Shown here: in pieces, positions 1 through 10,921 of the stretch
How the letters are laid out: the number at the start of each line of letters is the position of its first letter
Position numbering within the stretch: the first letter of the stretch is position 1
NCBI RefSeq assembly: GCF_012489685.1
Contig: NC_080046.1
Coordinates: forward strand, 65,177,984-65,241,983
Reading direction: 5' to 3'
Length of the DNA: 64,000 bases
DNA from: Lotus japonicus
Taxonomy: Eukaryota > Streptophyta > Magnoliopsida > Fabales > Fabaceae
Translations under genes and position numbers: made by a program
The notes under the pieces: generated by a model
Databases searched by the model: none
What the model saw: the letters and a program-made list of their open reading frames with translations, nothing else
Told to the model about the DNA's origin: nothing

Positions 1-1109
1 AACTGTTTCTCTTGTTTAACATGTTCATGTGGTTTGTTACTTGTTAGTGTATATTATAAGCAGAGAGTTCATCCTCTATACATGTAGTTCATCCTCAATC
101 CCTTTTTTCCTTGACTTGTAACTAGATCTGAATGTTTGATTATCAAACATTTTTTATTTTACACGCAGATTTCGTTAATGTTTGATTAAACCATATTTGT
201 TATTTAAAGAAAAATATTAAATGCTGAAAGTTTCAATGAAGTGGAGGATTCTAATTTTGATAGAGACTCACCTCCTAAAACGTTTTACGCTTGGACATTT
301 AGAAAACGTTTTGCATTTAACATTTGGTGACGGATGAGATCTGGGGTTTGAGGTTGAAGGTTCACATCAATCTCTACTACTTATCTCACTTCTAGTTTAA
401 TCAAATTTCATGCCAAAACTGCATCCACTTGGGTTTCATTTTGAATACATGAATTTTGGCCTGAAATGAAAGTAGCTGTACCCAACCGTACCGGTCGCAC
501 TGATAAAAAGTGGTTGTTTAAACCGTTAGGCCGAAAGTTTAATTTCTAGGAGCCATTTGACTATCACCACACCCGAATTGAAATTGCGAGAGTAATTTAG
601 TACACTAAAAAAGTAGCGCGATAAACTGAGATCTGCCCTTTTTTTTTTATGAAAGAAGGACCGAAAGCCTAAATAAAACAAATTAAACTGAGGATGACTC
701 TACCTCATATTGCTTGAAATGTAACAGCAGGTAACAATAAACACTATATATCTAAGTATCTTCATATAATAACATATATAATAATCCTCAATAATCCTCT
801 ATCCATATGATGCAGTGTCTCTCAAGTAATTTTCCACCTATAGATGAAAATTAGAGTACATAATCAAAAGCAACTCCCAAAACAAACCCACCTTCATACC
901 ATAGAGATGTGTCTACTTTCTGTTTATTTATCTTATACATGACCACAATACTACTAGCAACTACAAGAGAAAACAACTGCAGCTATCATTCATTCATATT
1001 CATATAGAGCATGTTTAACATATAGTAGAAAACCCCGGTGGATAGAAGCAACTTCTTAACCTCACCACGATTTTACTCGTGTATCCAAACATGCATATAA
1101 CTCCTCTTC
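1..1109. other. Non-coding flank
   Basis: No coding sequence is supported. The only structure seen is a SINE-like repeat at 477-609. The last ~100 bases are probably the 3' UTR of the minus-strand gene ending at 1110. Confidence 0.6.
477..609 (+). mobile_element. SINE-like repeat, copy 1
   Basis: About 130 bp closely similar to 20842-20993. Both copies start near a GGTCGCA motif, carry a GGTCGAAAGTTCAATT / GGCCGAAAGTTTAATT segment that resembles a Pol III B box, and end in an ACAC(T)TAAAAAAGT tail. The 8-bp direct repeat AAAGTAGC lies on both sides (469-476 and 610-617) and looks like a target-site duplication. Assignment to SINEs is inferred from the tRNA-like head and A-rich tail. Confidence 0.55.
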
Positions 1110-1574
1110 TCAACAATAAGCGATGCATTTCTTTTTGCAATCAATGGTGCAGCCACCACCGCCACCACCACCGCCATAGCCCTTGCCGGAGCGGCTGAAA
1201 GAGGAGAAGCACTTAGCAGGGCAAGTCACCTTTTTCTGGAAACAGGGGCCTTTGTCTTTGCACACAACAGTGGATCTCACCACACCATTTTTAGAGCGCC
1301 CTCCACTAGGACTTCCATACCCTCCTCCGTACCCGCCTCCTATGATGCCGTTCCCAAATCCACTTCCAAATCCTGGCATGGTAAACCCACCTCCAGGACC
1401 AAAGAAGCCACCAGCTCCACCACCACCATAGTTGCTTCCATCACCTTGGTTGTTGTTGTTTCTTTTATCCTTCTTTGGCTGAGAAGCTCCAGTGGAATCA
1501 GGTCGGGTTTCCACAGAGGCTGAAGCTATGAGGAGTACAAGGGTGAAAAGGAGAAAGATGGTTACAGGTTTCAT
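1110..1574 (-). CDS. Secreted glycine-rich, cysteine-rich protein
   Basis: Single-exon 154-aa protein. Residues 1-22 form a signal peptide (MKPVTIFLLFTLVLLIASAS), so the product should be secreted, probably to the cell wall or apoplast. Residues ~35-95 are rich in Gly, Asn and aromatic residues. The C-terminal third has eight cysteines spaced C-x5-C-x6-C-x3-C-x19-C-x3-C-x3-C-x3-C, with a run of eight glycines inside the x19 loop. Even cysteine number and signal peptide suggest a disulfide-bonded extracellular domain. Similar unnamed glycine-rich/Cys-rich proteins occur in dicots; I cannot assign a biochemical function. A TATA-like box lies ~80 bp upstream and a purine-poor leader precedes the ATG. 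The overlapping plus-strand frame is a shadow of the Gly-rich codons. Confidence 0.8.
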   Translation of the reverse strand: MKPVTIFLLFTLVLLIASASVETRPDSTGASQPKKDKRNNNNQGDGSNYGGGGAGGFFGPGGGFTMPGFGSGFGNGIIGGGYGGGYGSPSGGRSKNGVVRSTVVCKDKGPCFQKKVTCPAKCFSSFSRSGKGYGGGGGGGGCTIDCKKKCIAYC

Positions 1575-1652
1575 TGTGTTGAGTTAAGTCTAGACTTTTT
1601 TTTCTTTGTGGAGAGACAGGGTTAGTGGAATATGTGATGGTGGTGAGTGAGA

Positions 1653-1661
1653 TGTATTTAA
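1653..1661 (-). promoter_or_regulatory. TATA box of the glycine-rich protein gene
   Basis: Minus-strand TTTAAATAC, 79-87 bp upstream of the ATG at 1574, at a suitable distance for a short leader. Confidence 0.5.
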
Positions 1662-3383
1662 ATGTGTTAGTGGGAGAAAGTGTCATTTATTGGGAGGGTG
1701 TGGAGGACAGATGGGAGGATTTATGATCTTCTGGTAGGTTGGATGCATTAACTAGACACTTTCTTTTTCTCTTCTCTGTCCTTTTGAGATCAAGCACAAA
1801 TGCAACATGTTGAATTTTTAACGGATATGATAGGATTTAACCAAAGGTGTCGTGTGATAATCGCTAACCTCGTGACTTAGTTATAAGGTTGGTGATTCAA
1901 TCATCGTCCATAGAAATATAACACATTAATCAATTACCCTTTTATGCAAGCATCATCAACGAAAGGATAAATCACTACTATTATCAATCATATCGACAAA
2001 AAAAAATATGATAGTATTTTATCAATGAAAACTTCTGATGAAGTTTCACCATGAGATGGTTATCTCTATTCTCTCCCACAATATTGGAAAAAAAATACTT
2101 TCGCATCAAAGTATCAAATGATTTTTTTCCTTAGTTCAGTTTGCTTGCCTGTATACATGATTTGAAATCTCACTAATCTCTTGTAGCAATTTGCTTTCCT
2201 TGTCGTGGACTTTAAAAACTTTCTAAGTTCCTTTCTTTGTCTAAATATGCAATGTAGAAAGAGTTGTTAACTGAACAATCATGGAAACCATACATTAATT
2301 GTTGAAGTGAATTTACCATACCATCCCCACCGCTGAGCCAAAGTTGAAGACGATGGGTAGAGATAATCAACAAGGCCGGGCCGACCACAGGTTACATATG
2401 ATATGACTTTCATGTTTCCATAAATGCACCCTTCAAAAATCCTACCCTTTGTTACAATTGATTTTTTATTTATTTAAGTACATGTTTGAACACACAGAAG
2501 AAAACCATGATCAACCGAAATCACGATTGACACAAGCAACTTCCATTAACTTTTGGGGCGGTCAACTGTGATTTCACCGTGAAAAACCACCGTGTATTAT
2601 GGGACCATTTTATTTTTAAGGCTTTGCCTCTAAACCAGTCAAAATAGTGGTACCAAATCAACTCGGCAGGATATTCAATGCAATAAATGAAGTTTCTGAC
2701 TTTCTGAAACCAATTTGGGCAGGAAAAAACTACTAGTCCAAAACTGGGTTTTGCACTTGCAGCATCATTAATTAGATTGTGTTCATCTTACAAACATCTC
2801 AACATAATTCATACACATCTTCTCTGTAACCCATCTGCCCCCACTACCTATAGTATTAACTTGTATAAATTATAATACATGATGCACCTCTATGTCAAGA
2901 ACATCACTTCTTATTTATAAGAGATGTAATATGTGTATAAATGCATTGTATTATTCAACTTAATTTAGTATTATCCGCCAACTGCATGCTACCCAGAAGT
3001 TGAACAATTGGGATAAAGTTGCAATACATAGTACATAAGCCCATGAATCTCTCTCAAAGAAGAGTCACTCTCAGTTAGTAGCATTCAGAATGCTAAGAAA
3101 TTATGACAACCTGGTGTTATCGTAATGCCAAATAATAGTTATTGCAGCTAACAAGCTGGCATGCTGTTACCAATACTGAAGGTGAACCAGGGGGTCCTAG
3201 CTTATTATGTAAAACTGAAATAAAAGATAAAATACTATTCACATTATTTGTTGTGTGTACATTTACGTTGATAGAAACAACCTGCGTTAGATAGAGCTTA
3301 GCCGCCCATAGTGATCCTAACTGCCTCGAACAAGTTTGCATGAGTGCAGAATACCTGTGGTTTAAACCATTAAAGAAACAACC
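1662..3383. other. Intergenic
   Basis: AT-rich, about 1.7 kb between two minus-strand genes. The first part is upstream promoter DNA of the glycine-rich gene; the last ~300 bases probably include the 3' UTR of the phosphatase. No gene or clear repeat seen. Confidence 0.6.
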
Positions 3384-6300
3384 TCAAAGGCTAGAAGAGC
3401 CCCAGCTGGCATCAACGGCATCGACGATCTTTTTATGGAGTATGGATCCAGAACAAGCAATTATACCACGATCAAGGCCTTCCAAATATAAGCCTTTTGA
3501 GAAGTCCAAGGGAAGTCCTCCAGCATCTGTTACAATCCCACCAGCTTCTTGTATGATGATAACACCTGCCGCGTGATCCCATACTTTCTCCTTATACCCT
3601 GCCCTCGCAAACTTCATGAAAACCTCGGCATCCCCACGAGCTATTGCTGCATATTTCACCATGCTGTATACTCTTAATGGCTGTTTCCTGCAGACATCAT
3701 GAGAAAGAGCTGTCTTATAAAGCTAGGACTATACTAGTACATTTATGTTGTCTTGCTGACTTCTTTCAAAGAATATGTTCTCAACGTTTCTTTGTCATAG
3801 AGATAAATGAGAATCTAACTTGTCTTTAAGAATGGAATATGCAACTGCACATCACAATTTCTGCTTTCCATCATATTTCATAACCTCTTCATCTCAAAAG
3901 TACTAATTAACAGGATGATTGGACCTTACTCAAGAATCATAAATTTTAATATGTTTCTGGTACTAATTTAATTGGGATACTGTTCACACACCGAACCTAA
4001 GAACCGAGCGAGGTTAATATGCCTGGTCTAGCTAATCAGCTAATCAGTCGATCGACTGTTGATGAGGGGAAAACATTTCCTCTAGATTCTGGGAGGCCAA
4101 GATAACAAAAATCTAACAAATCAATCAGTCTCCATGTAGGAACAGGTACTTAACAGTGAAAAAAAAAATATAGGTAAAATTCCCATATTCATATGTCCAT
4201 AAGTTGAGAACCACACAAGTAAAAATCAAGAGCAAACGGATAATTGATATTGAAATGGAATGAGAAGATAAATGCACCTGAGACCAACACTTTGAGCCAG
4301 TCCTTCCGTAAAGGAATGGCTTGAATTGGCCTTCTCAACTGGTTCACAAAAAGTGGCAAGTGCTGGATTGTCAATGGAAGAGACAGAAACTTGTTTTGCA
4401 TAGTTTGGCCACACAAACTTCTTGTCGACATGGACCAGCGGTTGCATCCAAGACTTTCCACTTCCCCTTTTAGCATATAGCACACAACCTTTGTTCCAAC
4501 TTTGAGAAGTTGGAGGAGTCAGCTTGGCTACAATCCTATGATAGCGGTGTTGATAACTTAACCATTCCTTTCTCATTGGGTAGTTAGGACACCCAAGAAC
4601 ACCAAGCACCACTTCTCCATCCTCTATGAGTGCTAAAGCAACAGCATATTGATCTCCACGAACAAACCCTAATGTGCCATCAACAGGATCCAGTACCCAA
4701 AATCTTCCAGTGGAGCCTCCAATTGAGTTACAGCGACTAATGATTTCAAGAACCTGTGAAGCCCCAAGCGCTGATTTTGGCTTCGGAACTCCAAATTGAG
4801 GTGCTTCAGCAAGACATTCATTAACAGTTCTAACCACAGCTTCTAAAAGCTCAGATGCGTTAGCCTTGGAGAGAGTTTGAACATCTTCTTCAGCTACAAT
4901 TGAGATATTTTCACTCCCTAAACACTCGGACAATATCCAGCTGACGATTGCTTGGACACTCCAATCTATTTAAATAGCATCATGAAGAGTACAATTTAAA
5001 CATGATTGTTAGCGTGTATGTAAACTCTTCAACTCCCAGGAATAGACTGATCAATCAAGTCCAAAAAGATTTACTTACAAAATTCAGACAAATAAGCTTC
5101 AAGCATCATACGATCAACGTTCTAAAGAAATATAAATGAAGGACTAAACATAAATTTGATCATAGCTCTTTACTCAGGTCAGTTTTACCAATGACTATAT
5201 ATCAGAATTTCACACAAAGAGAAGAGAACATGGTAAGTAATAAATTATATTATGAAGATCATGAATCCATATAGGATTGCACCTCATTCACTTCAATTCC
5301 AATAGCAGCATCTAGAAATAGAAATGTAAAATGAACACTGCGAAAGGTCTAGCAAATAAGTTGAATAATTACCTCAACTTATTCAACAAATAACAATATC
5401 ATCAATCTTTAGGAAAACTTTTGTTCATCTAAAGCAGAAATGTGCTTCCAAAAGTCCTAAATGCAACTACCTATGTAAAGCAACCGAGCAAGGTGTTTAC
5501 TAGGAGAAAGACCTGCAGACTTTCTTTGGTGGAGCGGTCTTTCCAATAATCTCTTGAAGACATCCAAAGGGATTTCAGAGCCCTTTTCCTCCCTCCATTA
5601 AATTTAATTTTTAGGGTATTATTTTAAATAGGATACTTATCCTCCTCCTCCTTTGTGATCATTCCTTTGTTCCTATAGAATTTCTTATGTTGTCAACATA
5701 GGGAAAAAGAGGGTCAGATATCACTTTCCTTCCTTTATTTCTGAATGATACAGCCAAAATTGAGGTAACATAACTATTTCCAGGGATCAAGGTTAAACAG
5801 TTAGTTCATTCAAAAGTAGTTTGCTTACGGAATAAGTGAATTATATGCCTTCCTACCTGCAAGCCATATCCTAAATGGGGAAATTTGTGATTGTAAAGGG
5901 AAATAGAGCTAGGTGTATATATCCTGGAAAAGATCAAAATTCTATGGCAGGTCAATCAGCTGATTTTTTCCCTTCATTAGAAAGGTGAACTTTAGAAAAT
6001 CCACGAACCGTTAAACTTTAAATGTCACTATCCACACCAATGATTGTAGTAATTAGAAAATAAGTATTGATCTGATTTTGTCCTTGTGTATCAGAAGAGT
6101 TTAGCATTCCTCTCTTTTCTGCTTTTGAGAACAAACAAAGAAGCCACTTGTCATAATTTGACAAAGGTCATAAGTTTTTCCCCTTGTAGACATGTTTAGT
6201 TATTTATTTAATATACCTAAACTATCTTTCAAGTTTCAATAACATATTTGACTGGAGTTTTTGTTTGCTTGCTAGTTGCTAAGGTCCCTTCCCTGCATAT

Positions 6301-6951
6301 ATATGCTGCAGAATCCACCCCTAATACATAAATATCCAATGCACGAATCCAAATAGAACCAGGTGACAAATTGTCAAATTGGGTCATTTTGTTGAAACAA
6401 AGAGAATTGTTTTGGGAAGGCAAGCACAATTGATAAACTAGAATGCAATTCAGAAGAAAAGCAGAGAATTATCAGAAACAAGAGCTTAATCAAACAAACC
6501 CAGTTGAGAAATAGCAAACAAGACATTCACCTGCAACTGTAACCGGAGAATTATCATCCTTGGAGTGAACCTGATGATTGGTGCTGGTTTTTGAAATCAA
6601 ATTGTCCTGCACTTTCTGGCAAAGGGAACATGCCATCTGCACTGCCCTGACAGCAACATATAATTCCTTAGAATATTCCTCTGCTTCAGAGAAAATAAGC
6701 AATTTCTCATGTTCCTCCTCCTCTTCCATGACAGGAGAAGAACAAGGCTGGTCAAATTTTGACACAAAACCAATGTGCCTTGAGAAATTGTAGCTGCGGG
6801 GTGAAATGGAACAAGAACATGAACCTGAACCAGATTGTACTAAATCAACATGGGAGAGTGTGAAGAAGGCATCATCATCGTATCTTGTTGTTCTTCTTGT
6901 TCCAAAGAGACGTGGGATAATTGTAGCAAAGCTTGAACAATATAAAGACAT
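3384..6951 (-). CDS. 3'(2'),5'-bisphosphate nucleotidase, HAL2/PAP-phosphatase-like, organellar
   Basis: Three exons: 6531-6951, 4278-4965 and 3384-3687. All introns are GT-AG, phases agree, and the sum is 1413 nt (470 aa). The enzyme should hydrolyse 3'-phosphoadenosine 5'-phosphate to AMP and phosphate; in plants PAP is a by-product of sulfation and a retrograde stress signal. Visible signatures of the Mg-dependent, Li-sensitive inositol-phosphatase superfamily: EED at ~166-168, WVLDPVDGT at ~230-238 and WDHAAG at ~406-411. The first ~65 residues are Ser/Arg-rich with few acids and look like an organelle transit peptide. By memory the sequence is closest to the Arabidopsis At4g05090 type, annotated as mitochondrial, rather than to SAL1. 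The long second intron (~1.57 kb) holds no recognisable insertion. Confidence 0.9.
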
Positions 6952-7295
6952 GTCACTCAGCTACCATACACACAAACCAATCTCTCACTCTTGGTATGTA
7001 TGTGCCCACGGTTGCTAATCAATACTATTCAATACTGAAAGAAAAAAAAATCAGATTTTTTTGAGGTTGAAATGGAGAGAAGGAAAAATTGAAATTTGGG
7101 TTTTGCAATGCTGATGATAATTTACTATACAGACTCATAAAGTTGCAAACTTTGGCAAAATTGCAGTACTATTAGGGCTGCTTCTTTTTGGGGTATCAAA
7201 GGTTAAAGTGGATTTGCTTTGAACTTCAATTATGAATTTTTAGATTTTTTTTTTGGATTAATATTCGACACTGACTAGTTTGTTGTTTGTGTTGT
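6952..7295. other. Upstream region of the phosphatase gene
   Basis: AT-rich; presumed promoter and leader of the minus-strand phosphatase. No TATA box stands out. Confidence 0.45.
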
Positions 7296-7345
7296 GAAAT
7301 AAAGGTGGTCATACTTTCAAAAAAAAAGAAATAAAGGTGGTCATA
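7296..7345 (+). mobile_element. Ultra-short retroposon footprint with 18-bp TSD
   Basis: The 18-mer gaaataaaggtggtcata occurs at 7296-7313 and again at 7328-7345. The 14 bases between are ctttc followed by nine A. An exact long direct repeat flanking a 3'-terminal motif plus oligo(A) is the mark of target-primed reverse transcription that aborted almost at once. The same ctttcaaaaaa motif ends the LINE fragment downstream (~7836-7845). Confidence 0.75.
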
Positions 7346-7505
7346 GATTTGAGTAAATTATTATACTTAGGGTCCTAAAAAGGAATTCCAATTTACATAA
7401 AGAAAACGCACCTTCGTTTGTTTTGATGATAAGGGAGGAGAAGAAAAGGGGTGGAATGAAAAAGGAGGGAAAAGAGTGAGCTTTATCGTGTTTGGTTGTA
7501 ATCTG

Positions 7506-7845
7506 AGTTGGGCTATGCGTTTGACAATTGACCTTGGATTCCAGATGGTGTGTTTTGAGACCGATTTTTTGCAGCTTTATCGGTGGTGGAGGCATTGTTC
7601 TAGAAGCGGCTCTTACCTTGATTTGATTATCTTTGATTGTCGCACTTTTTCTTTGGTTTTTGTACAATTGGATGTTTTGTTTGTTCGTTGTTCCGACAAT
7701 AGTGTCGCTGACTTTTTAGTTATGAACGCTTCCTCCTTTACGATTTTAATAGAGGAGGGGCCTCTTGGTCTAAATACTTTTGTTTGTTCTAATGCTTTGA
7801 CACAGGGGCCGGTTTGATTAATACATGTAGACAACTTTCAAAAAA
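7506..7845 (+). mobile_element. 5'-truncated LINE: RNase H-like domain and 3' end
   Basis: An open stretch encodes SWAMRLTIDLGFQMVCFETD, then LQLYRWWR, FVRCSDNSVADFLVMNASS and a Val-rich end. This is the C-terminal RNase H-like (RVT_3) domain found at the end of plant non-LTR retrotransposon polyproteins and in stand-alone plant RNase H-like genes. The catalytic E-T-D stretch and the D-N-S-V-A-D motif are visible. The 5' part of the element is missing, and an A-rich end (ctttcaaaaaa) follows ~7836. Function is unlikely. Confidence 0.75.
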
Positions 7846-8971
7846 TAATTTTATTAATCATATATTTACTTCAAAATATTTTTTATATGATTTATTTCAT
7901 AACCAAATAAATCTTTATTGCAATTATACCCTTCGTGAGTTACATCTACACATGAAAATGGTAACACTTGATCATGTCATTTAGGTAGTACACTTAAAAA
8001 ATATTGAGGGCAACATAGAATTTGTGATTGCTCTATTAATCATATATCAAACAATATACAAAATCTATTCATTTCTTATGTCATTCTCTCTACTCATTTT
8101 CTCTCTTCTCTTTTCTCTATCTCACATAAACCAAACAAATAAGCATCTATAACTACATTCATTAAGGAATGGAATGGCAGTGTAGTGGCGTCCTTTGTTC
8201 ATCACTCACATGATTTCTGGATTGAAATAGTGTTGAAGATGGCATTGGTCGGTCCACTCTGTCTTCTCTTGCAATGGCAATAGGCCCTCCCTGCTGCTGT
8301 TACATAACTTTCTCAACCGACCAAAACTACTATGCCAAACAGTTCTGGTGAAATGATTAGTGTCATGACCCTTGTGAATTTCACAATTTTCTTCCTTAAC
8401 AGTCAAATTAAGAAGCCCCAACACAATTTTTTATATAGATTAGTTCAAGTCAGGTCAAAAGTTATTGTAAATTATAGATTGTATTCTAGACAACTCTGGA
8501 ATTACACATAATCACATGTTTACTCTCATAATTATTAAATTAATGTGAACTGCTTTATCAACTAAAAGCTGGCATTTCTCCTAAGCCAGTATTGGATAAC
8601 TATGTTGAAGAATTCTGCTACTATGCTTAAAAGAATGCAGATTCAACAATGTCACACCTTAACTAAGTTCTTTTTTATTGATAAAAAGACTAAAAGTTAA
8701 GAGCATGAATTGTTCTCATGTGTGCTAACTTTTCCTATTCAAGATTCATTTCAGTTAAAAATTCTTCAAAAGTTGAGTTCACACTAGATAGATTTTATCA
8801 CACTCAAACTGTCCTTGTTGTCTGTTCTTTGGGGCCACCGTGGACGCGTTGTCTGTCTCTGTTACCATGTTCCACAGGTCCATATTTTATTGAGTTCACG
8901 CGTGGCAGTGCAAAAATGGCCCTATCAAAAAATGGAAGGTCAAAAGGAGTCCACATCAGTGGCAAACCCTC
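7846..8971. other. Intergenic
   Basis: AT-rich. A more complex patch at 8160-8420 has no recognisable reading frame on either strand. The last part is the promoter of the small gene at 9138. Confidence 0.45.
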
Positions 8972-8978
8972 TATATTT
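8972..8978 (+). promoter_or_regulatory. TATA box of the small gene at 9138
   Basis: TATATTT preceded by CTC, in a local rise of GC content, ~160 bp before the ATG. Position fits a leader starting near 9005. Confidence 0.45.
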
Positions 8979-9137
8979 AGCCTAAAAGCACAGGGTAATT
9001 TAGTAACATGAGTACTATATAACAGACTGAAGTTCCTGAAATGGAAGGGAAGCAGAGTGCATCATTTTCAAAACAGAGCTTCTATTTGTTGAAGGGAACA
9101 GAGGAAAACAGAGAAAACAGAGCAAGAACAGAGTGAG

Positions 9138-9314
9138 ATGGGGGCTGGCATGATCAACAGTGGAAGAAGCTTCCCTGGGAGGAGAATCTCTGGCCGTCCG
9201 ATTCCAAAGAGAGGACAAGTGAAGCTTGGAATTGTTTTGGGGTTGGCCAACTCTGTTGCTTGCATCTTCTCCCGCACCACTTCATGTGCTGCACCTTCTC
9301 ACTTCAACCATTGA
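9138..9314 (+). CDS. Small basic 58-aa protein, unrecognised
   Basis: Reads MGAGMINSGRSFPGRRISGR, then PIPKRGQVKLGIVLGLANSV and ends with a Ser/Cys-rich tail. The first ATG after an in-frame stop at 9090-9092 is used; a second in-frame ATG lies at 9150. The protein has an Arg/Lys-rich N-terminus, a short hydrophobic helix (KLGIVLGLANSVACIF, ~33-48) and a polar tail, suggesting a small single-helix membrane or organelle protein. I believe similar short proteins exist in other dicots but cannot name the family. A TATA box upstream, a purine-rich leader and an AATAAA signal near 9522 fit a transcription unit. Confidence 0.5.
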   Translation: MGAGMINSGRSFPGRRISGRPIPKRGQVKLGIVLGLANSVACIFSRTTSCAAPSHFNH

Positions 9315-10921
9315 GGCAGAGGATCAAAGTGGAAACCAATCTCCCTACAAATATTTGGCTTTTTCATTCTTGTACAAATTTGTTTCTAATGTGTATATTA
9401 TGTGTGCTAGTTTTTTGCTAGTGAATCGAACTAGGCTCTTGTTTTTCTGCAGAATTGAATGGATTTCTGTAATGGTAACTCAATTTATGAACACTCTTCT
9501 GTACACAAAGGAAACCTGTCAATAAATTGAGTGATCTTTCTTTCAGCATTCTTATTTCTTACTGTAAGAGATTAGAGTACAAATGTATACAATGTCCTTC
9601 TATATAAAACTCCTATCAAGTGATACGTGATCCTTTATGTCATCAGCAATGAAAGTTTCAAGGAAAATTAATAATAAACAACTCTATGAATAATTAAATA
9701 AAGTCAAACAATCATGAATTTTTGTTTCTTGCTATTGTGAGCAACTTTAATAATTAGAAAGGACTAACTAGATGAATGTGTTGTTTTAAACCTCTTAAAA
9801 GGAGAAATTAGTTGGATAAACCTGGGAAGGTCTTTGGACTCAAAGAATAGATGAGCTCAATGAAGATATATATGAGTCATTTTTCAGGGAGTTATAATTT
9901 TCTTTTGTTACATTGTAGAAAGAAAGTAAAAAAGAACCAAGCAAAACCAGGATACCAGAGTTGAGCAGTCATTAGTTTCTTCTATAATCAACAAAGGGTC
10001 ATTAGAAGATGCACCCTTTTTTCTAAGTCAACACATTGATAGTTTTCTATAAGAATATGGGTCAAAGTAATACTTCACTCCTTTGAAAAGAGTTCTTAAT
10101 ACTGAGAATCACTGTAGAGTCTGCTCAAAGGTAATATAATAGTTCAAACAATCTTAATAGCATTTGAAGGTATAATTTTCAATGCTATCTCAATGTTCTA
10201 TTGCTTTAATTCTTTCCTTTGAATTGAATCCCCTCCTGCCCCTGCTGAAACCAAATGGGAATGGCGCTACTCTCCCATTTGGGTTTATTATTACATATTT
10301 ATAACATAAAGCATATGAATAGTGTGTCTTGTTCCATGTTTGGCAATTTCATAATCAATTCTTATTGTCTATAATCACTTTTAAGTGGTTATATAAGCAT
10401 TTGTTAATTGACTTGAAGAATTGATTTTGTCCCAAAATTGTAGGGGTTAGAGAGAGTAGTTTCTACACTACACATAATTATATGTACTATTTTATAACTA
10501 TACTTCACAACATTACCCTATAAAAACCACTTCCATATGCGTATCCAAACATAAATGATGCAAATTTCAATTCACTTTTACCATAACCAATTCTGAGAAG
10601 GCTGATCTAAACACACACTCAGATCACCTCATCCTTTCTTTTTAAGAAAAGGTAAGGGGTGCAGATGTCTCTACAATTATGAACACAAGCACATCAATAT
10701 ATTTTCTAATATAACAAGCTACATAAGATAACAAAACCTCACTGAAGAGTGTAAAAAGGAGTGGTAAAGTCACAGGGAGATATTCTTTGAACTTCATCTT
10801 TATTAATGGCTTTCCACTCATTCATTCTGAAAGAAGTTGAGGAGCTGATGAAATGCCTTCAGTAGAGAGCAGCATAACATAACATAGTCCATCTGCATTT
10901 GCATGATGACCTGTTGAAAAT
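9315..10921. other. Intergenic between the small gene and the transporter
   Basis: Starts with the likely 3' UTR of the small gene (to ~9540). Region 10320-10590 looks like an AT-rich foldback repeat: it begins near ATGTTTGGCAATTTCATAAT and ends with a diverged inverse of it near 10540-10590. The last ~250 bases are probably the transporter's 3' UTR. No other gene seen. Confidence 0.4.

Noticed and set aside
1183..1431. Proline-rich frame on the plus strand
   Set aside because: It is the antisense of glycine codons of the real minus-strand gene.
8206..8424. Possible gene fragment of mixed composition
   Set aside because: No frame on either strand gives a recognisable protein, and no repeat partner is present in the window.
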